Shown here: positions 27,176 through 35,829 of the stretch, in pieces
How positions within the stretch are numbered: the first letter of the stretch is position 1
How the letters are laid out: each line of letters begins with the position of its first letter
Source: DASPSR01 sp035498715
GTDB taxonomy: Bacteria; Nitrospirota; UBA9217
Assembly (NCBI GenBank): GCA_035498715.1
Contig: DATJZV010000135.1
Location: 1 to 62,300 of the forward strand
Length of the DNA stretch: 62,300 nt
Direction: 5' to 3'
Made by a program: the position numbers and the translations under genes
Notes under the pieces: model-generated
Told to the model about the DNA's origin: nothing
The model's database searches: none
The model's input: only the letters and a program-made list of their open reading frames with translations

Positions 27176-28045
27176 TCACAGTTTCAACTTTTGCAGGTAA
27201 CTCCTGAACTCCGTGCCGAACTCTGGGTTCTTCAACCCGAACTCGACCGTGGCCTTTAGAAATCCTAATTTATCGCCCGCGTCATGCCGTATGCCCTTAA
27301 ATTCAAATGCATAGATCGGCTGCTTTTCCATAAGCAACCTGAGACCGTCGGTCAACTGTATCTCCCCGCCTTTGCCCGGCTCGGTGCGTTCGAGAGCTCC
27401 GAATATCTCGGGCGTCAGGATATACCGGCCGATGATCGCGAGGTTCGACGGTGCCTCATCGGGCGAAGGTTTCTCCACAAGGTCTTTTACGAGATAGATA
27501 CCATCCTCGATCTTTTTTGCGTCAATGATGCCATAGTACTGAGTTTGCGACTGCGGCACTTTCTGGATGGCAAGGATCGTGGAAGGATACCGCTCATAAA
27601 CAGCCAGCATCTGCTTGAGCACCGGAACGTCAGCATCGATAATATCGTCGCCGAGAAGCACTGCGAAAGGGTCATCGCCAACCACTCTCTTGGACGTCAG
27701 CACAGCGTGACCGAGACCAAGTGCCTTCTTCTGGCGGATATAGCAGAAGGTCACCAGGTTGGCAATGCGCTGCACCTCCGAAAGCAGTTTGTGCTTACCT
27801 TTTGCTTTAAGATCCTCCTCGAGCTCGAATGCCACGTCGAAGTGGTCTTCGATCGCCCGTTTGTTCCTCCCCGTGACCAGCACGACCTCCTCGATGCCGG
27901 AGGCCACGGCTTCTTCTATAACATACTGTATGAGCGGTTTGTCCACAAGCGGAAGCATCTCCTTGGGTGACGCCTTTGTTGCCGGAAGGAACCGCGTACC
28001 CATACCCGCGGCCGGGAACACCGCCTTTGTAATCACTTTTCGCAC
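27176..28045 (-). CDS. galU: UTP-glucose-1-phosphate uridylyltransferase
   Basis: GalU makes UDP-glucose from UTP and glucose 1-phosphate for surface polysaccharide synthesis. The protein has AVFPAAGMGTRFLPATKASPKEMLP (nucleotide-binding loop, in pieces), VDKPLIQYVIEEA, LGLGHAVLTSK and VLLGDDIID, then VEKPSPDEAPSNLAIIGRYI. I chose the GTG at 28045: GAGGAG lies 6 nt before it and the resulting N-terminus (MRKVITKAVFPAAG) matches the family, giving 289 residues. An in-frame ATG at 28066 would add 7. The glycosyltransferase genes at 20-23 kb could use its product. Confidence 0.95.
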   Translation of the reverse strand: MRKVITKAVFPAAGMGTRFLPATKASPKEMLPLVDKPLIQYVIEEAVASGIEEVVLVTGRNKRAIEDHFDVAFELEEDLKAKGKHKLLSEVQRIANLVTFCYIRQKKALGLGHAVLTSKRVVGDDPFAVLLGDDIIDADVPVLKQMLAVYERYPSTILAIQKVPQSQTQYYGIIDAKKIEDGIYLVKDLVEKPSPDEAPSNLAIIGRYILTPEIFGALERTEPGKGGEIQLTDGLRLLMEKQPIYAFEFKGIRHDAGDKLGFLKATVEFGLKNPEFGTEFRSYLQKLKL

Positions 28046-28122
28046 CACGTTCTCCTCGCTTGCCATTCTAAGAGACTACCTCGTAAAAGTCAAGGACGCA
28101 TCCGCATGCCAGCCGCGTGAAA

Positions 28123-29535
28123 TTACTTCACTATCGGCACGCTGCCCATCAGGTATTTGAGGTCTTCGTCGTCGAACCGGAGACCTACTCCGGCAAACGC
28201 TGACGCCCGCTCGGAATTCAGGAAGTTATCGTAACCGGCATCAAGAAAGAACAACTTGTTCAGATCGTAAGTCACCGTGGCCTTCAAATGAGTGTTTAAA
28301 TTGCCGGGCTCTTTGCTTGCAAAGTTCCAGGCGTCTAATCTGAACTTGATCTTATCGTTCATCGCATAGTATTCGGCGCCGAGTCCGCCAGTGGACTCCA
28401 TCAGCCCCATCCGGAGTGCAAGATTTCCCCATCGTTTGACGAACAGAATGCTGAAGAGGAATTTGTTCTCGTAGGTATCCTGGGTGATCGTCGTCCCTGG
28501 CGGATTCGTAGTCGTTATCGTCTGTGTAAATTTGTAGTTGGGGTCATTAATTACCTCGATCGTATAGTACTTGTCGAACGTGGGCTTGACGTCGAGTGTG
28601 AAATAGCTCTTGTAATCCGGGAACATATATTCCGATCTAAATCCGATGACCGTCCTCAGGCGCTCGAAGTGAGATGTAATGTCACCGAACCCCCTGGCGG
28701 TGGTGTCGATGTTGTTATACATGCTTTCGTTGTTCACGAGTTTGCCAAGCGTGCCTTCTCCGCGGTCTATCTTCCGGGTGGTGTTCTCTATCGACGCGAG
28801 AGCTAGCTCGGCGTTCTTCGAAGCTTCCCGGACGTTCTCCATGGTCACCTTGAGGTTATCCCTGTTCTCGTTCACGACGCCGTTCAGACTGGCGATGAGG
28901 TCGTTCAGCCTCATGACCACCTCGCTCCCGTCGCTCCGCAGGGTGTACGAGAATTCCTTAATGTTCGCGGTGGTCTTTCGCAGGTCTGCAAGAATATCTT
29001 CCATGGAACGGGTGCCCCGTTCGCTTCCAAAGACCTCTCTGAGCGATGCGGTAACCTGTTTGACATCGTCCGAGATGGAGCTTAGCTGGTTGATCAGTTT
29101 GTCCACGTCGCTCGGCGAAACGGTGGCCTCGATCCGCTCACCCTCCTGAAGGTATCTGGCCCCCCCGGGTGCAGCAGCCTCCTTCGCCGAAATTCCCGAA
29201 GGCACGAGTTCCACATACTTTTCGCCGAGGAGGCCAAGGGTTTTGACCATCGCCTTCGTCCCGCGCTGTATCTTCACCTCAGGATTGATCCTGAGGGTCA
29301 CCTTTGCGCGGCTGTCCTCGAGCTCAACCTTCTCCACAGTACCGATCTTTACGCCCGCCATCCTTACTGCAGCTTTTGCGTCGAGCCCGGCCACCGAATC
29401 AAAGACCGCCTGCACAGTGTATCCTTTTTTTTCACCGAACTCATACTTGCCGACGGCAAAGGTCATCCAGAGTAGGACGGCGGAACCTACGAGGACCAGC
29501 AACCCCACCTTGGCCTCAGCGCTCAGTTTGAACAT
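28123..29535 (-). CDS. mlaD: MlaD-type MCE protein with a beta-rich C-terminal domain
   Basis: This is the substrate-binding MCE component of the lipid ABC transporter. One N-terminal membrane helix (about 9-27) leads to the MCE domain (about 37-115, YTVQAVFDSVAGLDAKAAVRMAGVKIG region). A long helical segment follows (about 140-285, many heptad-like ELxxLI repeats). Residues about 290-470 are rich in alternating beta strands (for example RSEYMFPDYKSYFTLDVKP, KIKFRLDAWNF, KATVTYDLNKLFFLDAGYDN) and look like part of an outer-membrane barrel. E. coli MlaD has only 183 residues, so this form may reach the outer membrane itself. It follows mlaF by 43 bp. Confidence 0.88.
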   Translation of the reverse strand: MFKLSAEAKVGLLVLVGSAVLLWMTFAVGKYEFGEKKGYTVQAVFDSVAGLDAKAAVRMAGVKIGTVEKVELEDSRAKVTLRINPEVKIQRGTKAMVKTLGLLGEKYVELVPSGISAKEAAAPGGARYLQEGERIEATVSPSDVDKLINQLSSISDDVKQVTASLREVFGSERGTRSMEDILADLRKTTANIKEFSYTLRSDGSEVVMRLNDLIASLNGVVNENRDNLKVTMENVREASKNAELALASIENTTRKIDRGEGTLGKLVNNESMYNNIDTTARGFGDITSHFERLRTVIGFRSEYMFPDYKSYFTLDVKPTFDKYYTIEVINDPNYKFTQTITTTNPPGTTITQDTYENKFLFSILFVKRWGNLALRMGLMESTGGLGAEYYAMNDKIKFRLDAWNFASKEPGNLNTHLKATVTYDLNKLFFLDAGYDNFLNSERASAFAGVGLRFDDEDLKYLMGSVPIVK

Positions 29536-29578
29536 ACAGGAACCTCAGTCTCCCTGAAAATATATATCACGTTCCACA

Positions 29579-30343
29579 TCACTCTGCGGTTATCGGTCCG
29601 ACGGCACTTCCCGTTATAAACTGCTGAACAATAGGATTCGGAGTATTCTTAATCTGATCGGGCGTACCAACCTCCAGAATTTCCCCCTTATATAGCATGG
29701 CTATCCGGTCAGATATCTTATAGGCACTGTGCATATCGTGCGTAATGGCCACAGACGTCACCCCAAGCTTCTTCCTGAGATCGATGATCAAATCGTTGAT
29801 GGAATCAGCCGTAATGGGATCAAGTCCCGTCGTTGGCTCATCATAGAGGATGATGGCAGCGTCCATGGCAATCGCCCGGGCGAGTCCCACCCTTTTCTTC
29901 ATCCCTCCTGAAAGCTCCGAGGGCATCTTATCCTCAACATCCTTCAACCCAACGTGAGCGAGCTTCTCGGTCGCGATCTTCCTGATCTCCCGGTCGGACA
30001 GCTTTGTGTGCTGTTTTATTGCAAAGCCTACGTTCTCCCAGACCGTTAGGGAGTCGAAGAGCGCCGCGCCCTGGAACAGCATGCCGAACTTCTTACGCAT
30101 CTCATTCAAGCCCTGATCATCGAGATTGTTCAGAACCTGTCCGTCAACGACCACCCGCCCCTTGTCGGGAAATAAAAGCCCGATGATATGCTTGATGAGC
30201 ACGCTCTTGCCGCTCCCGCTGCCGCCGATCACCGTCATGCTCTCTCCCTTCTCCACCGTGAGATTCACTCCGCGGAGAACGTGGTGCTCGCCGAAGGTCT
30301 TATGGAGGTCGATGATCTCGATCATGGCCATGGCCGTCACCAC
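29579..30343 (-). CDS. mlaF: MlaF-type ABC transporter ATP-binding protein
   Basis: This cytosolic ATPase energises lipid transport by the MlaFED-type complex. It has Walker A GGSGSGKSVL, a Q-loop in KFGMLFQGAALFDS, signature LSGGMKKRVGLARAI, Walker B ILYDEPTTGLDP and the switch histidine in VAITHDM. About 254 residues is usual. The GTG at 30343 overlaps the end of mlaE; ATG codons at 30331 and 30325 are equally plausible starts. Confidence 0.95.
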   Translation of the reverse strand: MVTAMAMIEIIDLHKTFGEHHVLRGVNLTVEKGESMTVIGGSGSGKSVLIKHIIGLLFPDKGRVVVDGQVLNNLDDQGLNEMRKKFGMLFQGAALFDSLTVWENVGFAIKQHTKLSDREIRKIATEKLAHVGLKDVEDKMPSELSGGMKKRVGLARAIAMDAAIILYDEPTTGLDPITADSINDLIIDLRKKLGVTSVAITHDMHSAYKISDRIAMLYKGEILEVGTPDQIKNTPNPIVQQFITGSAVGPITAE

Positions 30344-31107
30344 AACAATGCTGACAGAAAGTAATCAAGGATGAGGATCAGCATGCACGAGACCACCACA
30401 GCGCCGGTCGTGGCCTTACCCACGCCTTCCGCCCCGCCCTCAGTATGGAAGCCCTTATAGCATCCGATGAGACCGACCACCATGCCGAACACGAGGGACT
30501 TGATAAGCCCGTACCAGATGTCTGTCACCTCGGTATTGTCAATGCTCTGGTTGATGTACGTAACAGGATTGGTGCCGAGCACCTTGACGCCGACAAAATA
30601 ACCGCCGGCGACGCCAATCATCATCCCGAGTACCGTCAGGAAGAACATCATAACGGTGCTCGCTACGAAACGGGGTACTACCAGGTATTTCATCGGGTTC
30701 GTGGCAAGCGTCTCAAGAGCATCGATCTGCTCCGTCACCTTCATGGTTCCCAGTTCTGCGGCCATGGCAGCACCGGCCCTGCCTGCAACCATGAGGCCTG
30801 TGAGCACGGGCCCAAGTTCTCGTGTCATAGAGAGCGAGACGACGGCACCAATGAGCGATTCGGCGCCGAACCGCTTGAATCCCGTGTAGCTCTGGAGCGC
30901 CAGCACCATGCCGGTGGAGATAGCAGTCGTCAGCACCACGGGAACTGAGTTGACGCCGATCTGCTCCATTTGCTTCAGGACATTCTTCAGATAGAACGGC
31001 CTGCTTACGCTCCAACGGAGCGTCTGGCTCAGGAATATGAGCACCCGGCCCATCTCCATTACGAATTGGGTGGTTTTACGGCCCAACAGTTCAAGCCAGT
31101 AGTTCAT
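30337..31107 (-). CDS. mlaE: MlaE-type ABC transporter permease
   Basis: This 256-residue inner-membrane permease has five or so membrane segments and the MlaE-family blocks VVLTTAISTGMVLALQSYTG, ELGPVLTGLMVAGRAGAAMAAELGTMKVTEQIDALE (in pieces) and VPRFVAS. With MlaF and MlaD it forms a transporter for phospholipids between the membranes. Periplasmic MlaC, MlaB and outer-membrane MlaA are not adjacent. Confidence 0.95.
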   Translation of the reverse strand: MNYWLELLGRKTTQFVMEMGRVLIFLSQTLRWSVSRPFYLKNVLKQMEQIGVNSVPVVLTTAISTGMVLALQSYTGFKRFGAESLIGAVVSLSMTRELGPVLTGLMVAGRAGAAMAAELGTMKVTEQIDALETLATNPMKYLVVPRFVASTVMMFFLTVLGMMIGVAGGYFVGVKVLGTNPVTYINQSIDNTEVTDIWYGLIKSLVFGMVVGLIGCYKGFHTEGGAEGVGKATTGAVVVSCMLILILDYFLSALLW

Positions 31108-31123
31108 AGGGAGCGTAGCTCCG

Positions 31124-31155
31124 TATTGAAGATTTTATATTGAAGATTTGAAATT
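31124..31155. repeat. short direct repeat upstream of mlaE
   Basis: TATTGAAGATTT occurs at 31124-31135 and again at 31139-31150. The 12-mer AGATTTGAAATT at 31144-31155 recurs exactly at 57230-57241 in another intergenic region. Confidence 0.5.
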
Positions 31156-31229
31156 TGACAGTGGACTTTATTCAGTTCCCAATCTCCAAGTTCAATTTAT
31201 CAAGTGACAACTCATTCAAGCTAAAGCCA

Positions 31230-32396
31230 TCATACATACACCCTCGGTACGCGGCTGCTGATACCGCAGAGCACTTCGTACGATATGGTGCCCGTCTTGA
31301 CGGCGATATCGTCTGCCGTGATCCGCTCATCCCCCTGGCTTCCAATCAACACCACCTCATCCCCTTCGCTCACGGCAGGCACTTCCGTCACGTCCAGCAT
31401 GGTCATATCCATGCATACCCGCCCGACCACCGGCACTCTGACACCCCGGACAATGGCTTCACCCCTGTTCGATAGGCCGCGGCTGTATCCGTCTGCATAC
31501 CCGATGGGTATCGTGGCGATCATGCTCTCGCGTTTCGTGACAAATGTCCTGCCGTAGCTTATTGGAAGCCCTGCTGGAACTTTTTTAAGGAATGCAATGC
31601 GCGTTACGAGCGACAGAACCGGCCGCAAATCAGCGCCAGCCGCTTGTCCTTCGAGGGGATTATACCCATACAGCATCAGCCCCGGCCTGACCATGGTGAA
31701 GAGTGCCCGTCGGTAATCAAGCACCGCGGCGCTGTTGGCAGCATGACGCAACGGTATGGCGATACCCCGCGAATCGAGCTTCTTCAGAAGGGACTCAAAA
31801 ATATCCATCTGCTTCGAAGCAAACCGCTTGTCCCGCAGGTCGGCATCGGCGAAATGCGTCATCATGCCCTGCACCGTGATACCGCGAAGGTTAACCAAGT
31901 CCACAATAAAATCCTCGGCTGCAGCAGGAGGGATGCCTATTCTGCCCATACCCGTGTCGATCTTCACGTGCACCGCTACCTTGATCTTTTGTTTCTGCGC
32001 TGCTTCGGCAACGGCACGCGCGATCTTCATGTCGTAAACCACCGGCGTGAGGCCCAACCCTGCGATCGTCTCTGCCTGCTCCGGAAAAACCGCGCCCATC
32101 ACCAGAATTGGCGCTTCGATACCGGCCGCCCGGAGTTCACTCCCTTCCTCAATCAGCGCAACGCCGAGCATATCGGCGCCAAGTTCCACAAGATGCCGAG
32201 AAACCCCGAGCGCTCCATGTCCGTACGCCTGTGCCTTGACGACGGCGAGAATCTTTCTTCCATCGGCACGATGCATTACCTCGTTGAAATTGTGAGAGAG
32301 CGACTGCAGGTTGATCCTGGCAGCAGTCGGTCTTCCGGTAACGGGAAGTGAAGACGCTACACGGTCAGGAACCGTTTCAGTGTATGGTGCTCTCAT
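31230..32396 (-). CDS. alr: alanine racemase
   Basis: Alr interconverts L- and D-alanine for peptidoglycan synthesis using PLP. From the ATG at 32396 (388 residues) the PLP lysine is in AVVKAQAYGHG (about K54), and the second catalytic base, tyrosine, is in GYADGYSRGLSN. HVKIDTGMGRIG and VVGRVCMDMTMLDVT are also conserved. The usual KADAYGHG or KANAYGHG reads KAQAYGHG here. The ATG is preceded by TTGAGG and lies 20 bp inside the 3' end of the zinc-ribbon gene, so the two are probably translated in a coupled way. A TTG at 32408 is an alternative start. Confidence 0.95.
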   Translation of the reverse strand: MRAPYTETVPDRVASSLPVTGRPTAARINLQSLSHNFNEVMHRADGRKILAVVKAQAYGHGALGVSRHLVELGADMLGVALIEEGSELRAAGIEAPILVMGAVFPEQAETIAGLGLTPVVYDMKIARAVAEAAQKQKIKVAVHVKIDTGMGRIGIPPAAAEDFIVDLVNLRGITVQGMMTHFADADLRDKRFASKQMDIFESLLKKLDSRGIAIPLRHAANSAAVLDYRRALFTMVRPGLMLYGYNPLEGQAAGADLRPVLSLVTRIAFLKKVPAGLPISYGRTFVTKRESMIATIPIGYADGYSRGLSNRGEAIVRGVRVPVVGRVCMDMTMLDVTEVPAVSEGDEVVLIGSQGDERITADDIAVKTGTISYEVLCGISSRVPRVYV

Positions 32397-32571
32397 TGAT
32401 TTCCTCAAAGGTGTTTGACGTTGGCAGTATCTCTATCTTGTCGAACGATTGTGCGCAGTCCAAACACTCCCAATGATGAATAGTCCAATATTCGAAGTCC
32501 ATTTCAAGACTATAGTCATCTTCCTGAAATAGATTCGTCCCGCCGCAAAAGGGGCACATGATCGGTTCCAT
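32377..32571 (-). CDS. small zinc-ribbon protein
   Basis: This 64-residue protein starts MEPIMCPFCGGTN and has a second pair, ECLDC, about 33 residues later, giving the CxxC...CxxC pattern of a zinc ribbon. The rest is acidic (QEDDYSLEMDFEYW). GGAGGG lies 6 nt before the ATG at 32571, a very good ribosome site; the frame is open further upstream without one. It overlaps alr by 20 bp. Small zinc ribbons often act in transcription, translation or protein contacts; the role here is unknown. Confidence 0.7.
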   Translation of the reverse strand: MEPIMCPFCGGTNLFQEDDYSLEMDFEYWTIHHWECLDCAQSFDKIEILPTSNTFEEINESTIH

Positions 32572-32756
32572 AGTCGACCCTCCGATTTTCATCCCGCAGA
32601 GTTGAACAGGAGCGTACGGGATGGGGAACAACTCTCTGCCCACTTTAAAGCAGAGATGACATATGCGGGCAAATGAGAGCTTCTTAGCCCAGCAAAATCA
32701 GTCGCGTTTCTCCGGCAGCACACAAAAACCATCGTATTTTCATGAGGTTTAAATTT

Positions 32757-32785
32757 ACTCTATCACAGAGATGATATTTTTGCAA
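32757..32785 (-). promoter_or_regulatory. possible promoter for the zinc-ribbon/alr unit
   Basis: TTGCAA (32780-32785) and TAGAGT (32757-32762) on the minus strand are 17 bp apart. The -35 box lies in an AT-rich near-palindrome just before the CobD-like stop. Confidence 0.35.
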
Positions 32786-32805
32786 AATATTTTTTGGCGG
32801 GGACA

Positions 32806-33933
32806 TCATGCAATAAGGAACTCTCGAAGCGCCTCCACAAGACGGTTGTTTTCCCTCCGCGTAAGCACGGCAATGCGTACGTAACGGTTGCTGAGACCGG
32901 GGAATGAAGAACAATCGCGGATAAGGAGGCCGCGTTGACCGAGCTTTTCTGTCAAATGCCATGCATCTATTGAGGTGAGTTTGAGCAAGATGAAATTCGC
33001 CGAACACGGGAACGGCTCCACACCGGGTAATATCCGGATGGCTGAGAGCAGTCGTTCGCGCTCTTTCTCAATCAACCGACGGGTCTTCTTGATATACCCC
33101 CACTCGTTCAAGGCGGCGATCGCGGCTTGCTCTGCCGGAATACTCATGGCCCAGGGCTCCTGACCGTCCCTGAGATTAGCAGCCGTCGTCTCGTCGGTGA
33201 CCGCATACCCGATCTGGAGCCCAGGCATGCCGAAGAACGCGGTAACTGCCCTCAGGCAGATGAGGTGAGAAGACTGCACAGCCTCCTTGACGATTGAATC
33301 GGAATCGCTAAAATCCATGAACGCCTCGTCAACCACCAGCCGTACTCCGTGCTGGAGCGCGTACTGCATGATCTCGAGCATCTCTGCTTTGGGAATGAGG
33401 AGACCCGTAGGATTGTTGGGATTGCAAAGGAACGCCATGTCCACGCCTTTGAGCGCAAAAGCCATCTCGAGAGGGTCCACACGGAATCCTTCACGCTCCT
33501 TCAGAGGGACCATCACAACCTTGCCGCCGGCATCCTCCGCTGCGGCGGCATATTCCATAAAGGTCGGCACAGGGATAAGGACCCTCTTCGGTCTGAACAC
33601 CCGAGGGATGAGGCGAATCAGCCCGTTTGATCCACTGCCGCAGACAACGTGCCCGAGTTTGATGCCGAAATAGCGGGCAATCGCTTTCCGCAGACCGTTC
33701 ATTTCAGGATCAGGGTAGCGGTTGAGGAATTTGACAGATCGCTTCACCGCCCGCTTCACGGACGATGGCGGACCGAGAGGGTTTACGCTCGAACTGAAGT
33801 CGACGATATCCTCTGCATCGATTCCGAAACGTCTTGCTGCCTCGTAGATATTCCCGCCGTGGATCCTGGTTGTCCTTTGTGTGTTCTCGCTGTCGTTCAA
33901 GGCATTGTTTATATTACATTCTGTATTCTGCAC
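32806..33933 (-). CDS. CobD/HisC-like aminotransferase-fold protein lacking the PLP lysine
   Basis: The 375-residue protein follows the L-threonine-O-3-phosphate decarboxylase (CobD)/histidinol-phosphate aminotransferase pattern: IHGGNIYEAARRFGI (24-38), DFSSSVNPLGPP (45-56), FLCNPNNPTGLLIP, LVVDEAFMDFSD with the PLP-N1 aspartate, and a C-terminal RIAV arginine. Where the family has T-K-F-(Y/F) and GLR-x-GY, this protein reads RAVTAFFGMPGLQIGY: alanine (A232) replaces the Schiff-base lysine and glutamine (Q240) replaces the phosphate-binding arginine. The frame is otherwise intact. It may be a pseudoenzyme or have a changed reaction. The GTG start at 33933 follows GGGAGAG. No other cobalamin gene is in this cluster. 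Confidence 0.85.
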   Translation of the reverse strand: MQNTECNINNALNDSENTQRTTRIHGGNIYEAARRFGIDAEDIVDFSSSVNPLGPPSSVKRAVKRSVKFLNRYPDPEMNGLRKAIARYFGIKLGHVVCGSGSNGLIRLIPRVFRPKRVLIPVPTFMEYAAAAEDAGGKVVMVPLKEREGFRVDPLEMAFALKGVDMAFLCNPNNPTGLLIPKAEMLEIMQYALQHGVRLVVDEAFMDFSDSDSIVKEAVQSSHLICLRAVTAFFGMPGLQIGYAVTDETTAANLRDGQEPWAMSIPAEQAAIAALNEWGYIKKTRRLIEKERERLLSAIRILPGVEPFPCSANFILLKLTSIDAWHLTEKLGQRGLLIRDCSSFPGLSNRYVRIAVLTRRENNRLVEALREFLIA

Positions 33934-34025
33934 ACGGCTCTCCCGTTTCCAGTACAGAAGCGGTTTTTTGAACGTGAATTACAGGATATCTTTTCTCACT
34001 CGCGACCGTTCGTCGCAGACTTTCT

Positions 34026-35780
34026 TTACAGCTCCGCAGCCAAATCCGGGAACCGCTCTTCTATGAAGTTTTCGGCAGTCTGTCTCGCTAACGCAGCCGT
34101 CGGCTGCCGCATGACAAGAGAAGCAAGTTCGACCGCGTCCTGCATACGCACTGACCTGACCACCTTTTTCACCCATGGAATCGAGGCCACGTTCATGCTG
34201 AGGTTCTGAAATCCCATGCCAAGGAGAATCGCGGCATAGATAGGGTCTCCCGCCATCTCTCCGCACATGGCGAGGGTGATCCCTGCGTGGTGCGCGGCAT
34301 CCGACACCCGCTGGAGCAGGCGGAGCACGGCGGGATCGAGCGGCTCATACATATATGCAACATGCTCGTTCTGGCGGTCGATTGCAAGCGTATACTGGAT
34401 AAGATCGTTCGTACCCACACTGAAAAAATTCACCTCTGCAGCCAGTAGGTCAGAAATCATTGCGGCTGACGGTATCTCGATCATCATTCCGATTTCCACA
34501 TGCTCGTCAAATGCCTTACCTTCTGATCTGAGCTCCTCTTTGACTTCTTCAAGCATTTTCTTGGTTTCATACAGCTCGGGTAGTCCCGAGATCATCGGGT
34601 ACAGGATCTTGATATTGCCGTGCACAGTTGCTCTGAGGATGCCGCGTAGTTGGGTCCTGAAAATGTCGGGCTTCTGCAGACAAAACCGAATCGCCCGCAA
34701 CCCTAGCGCAGGATTCGCTTCTTTTTCGAACGTGCCGGGGAAACCGATCTTGTCACCCCCCACATCGAGCGTACGAATCACCACTTCGTAGGGAGAGGCC
34801 TTCTCTGCCACGAGGCGATAGGCATTGTAGTGCTCTTCTTCAGTCGGCAACGTTTGTCTGTTCAGAAAGAGATATTCTGTGCGGTAGAGTCCGATGCCCA
34901 CTCCACCGTGCTCTGCCACAGACGCGACCTCTTCAGGTAGCTCGATATTACCCTGCAATTTTATAACATGGCCATCGAGTGTCTCGGCTGAAAGCGCCTT
35001 GAGTTTCTCGAGTTCCTGTTCAAAATATTTGTATCTGCGCTGCTTCTTGAGGTAGTCAAGGAACGTCTCTTCGTCTGGATCGACTATTACCACGCCGTGG
35101 ATGCCGTCCAAGATTACTACGTCACCGGTCTTGACCGCCGACGTTATATTCTCAAGGCCGACGGCAGCGGGAATGCCAAGAGAGCGTGCAAGGATAGCAG
35201 TGTGGGACGTTCTGCTTCCCGCATCAGTGGCAAAACCGAGGATTTTGTCCTTGCGCATCATCAGGGTGTCGGATGGAGCGATGTCGTGGGCGATGATCAC
35301 AGCCTCTTCCTTGATGTCGGAAAGGCTCTCCTGCTTATGCCCCACGAGATTTCTCAGAACGCGCTCACCGACCTGCTCCACATCGCGCTTGCGCTCACGG
35401 AGGTACTCGTCCTCGATCGTGTCGAACTTAAGTCCGATGGCGGCTATGGTTTCTTTAAGCGCGCCCTCGGCATTCAGGTGTGACTCCTTGATACGCTTGA
35501 CTGTCCCGTCAACGAGCATCTTATCCTCGAGCAGCATGATATGCGTATCGAGGATGTACAGGTGTGACTTCCCCATTCCTTTGCTAAAGCGTTTTTTGAG
35601 TTCTTCCAGTTGGGTCTTGGAGAGATCGATGGACCGCTTGAAACGCGCAACTTCATCCTTGATAGTGATCTCCTCGATCCTCCGTCCTGCTACGACAATT
35701 TTGCGGCGGTCGAGGAGGTACGCCCTGCCGATCACGATGCCCGGCGATGCAACAACACCTCTGTAAACTTTTTCATGCAT
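34026..35780 (-). CDS. ptsI: PTS Enzyme I (PEP-protein phosphotransferase)
   Basis: Enzyme I takes phosphate from PEP and passes it to HPr, the first step of the sugar PTS. From the ATG at 35780 it has 584 residues. The active-site histidine is in DAGSRTSHTAILARSLGIP, and the PEP-binding C-terminal domain has GGVGIGLYRTEYLFL, RTLDVGGDK, NPALGLRAIRF, GMMIEIPSAAMI, FFSVGTNDLIQYTLAIDR and MCGEMAG, the Enzyme I signatures. The frame stays open upstream to 35942, but those residues overlap ptsH and are not conserved. HPr lies 49 bp upstream. Confidence 0.96.
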   Translation of the reverse strand: MHEKVYRGVVASPGIVIGRAYLLDRRKIVVAGRRIEEITIKDEVARFKRSIDLSKTQLEELKKRFSKGMGKSHLYILDTHIMLLEDKMLVDGTVKRIKESHLNAEGALKETIAAIGLKFDTIEDEYLRERKRDVEQVGERVLRNLVGHKQESLSDIKEEAVIIAHDIAPSDTLMMRKDKILGFATDAGSRTSHTAILARSLGIPAAVGLENITSAVKTGDVVILDGIHGVVIVDPDEETFLDYLKKQRRYKYFEQELEKLKALSAETLDGHVIKLQGNIELPEEVASVAEHGGVGIGLYRTEYLFLNRQTLPTEEEHYNAYRLVAEKASPYEVVIRTLDVGGDKIGFPGTFEKEANPALGLRAIRFCLQKPDIFRTQLRGILRATVHGNIKILYPMISGLPELYETKKMLEEVKEELRSEGKAFDEHVEIGMMIEIPSAAMISDLLAAEVNFFSVGTNDLIQYTLAIDRQNEHVAYMYEPLDPAVLRLLQRVSDAAHHAGITLAMCGEMAGDPIYAAILLGMGFQNLSMNVASIPWVKKVVRSVRMQDAVELASLVMRQPTAALARQTAENFIEERFPDLAAEL

Positions 35781-35829
35781 TATCTCTATCCCGTTCCTTG
35801 TTTCCCGCTTGCTGTTTACTGCTTTATTT

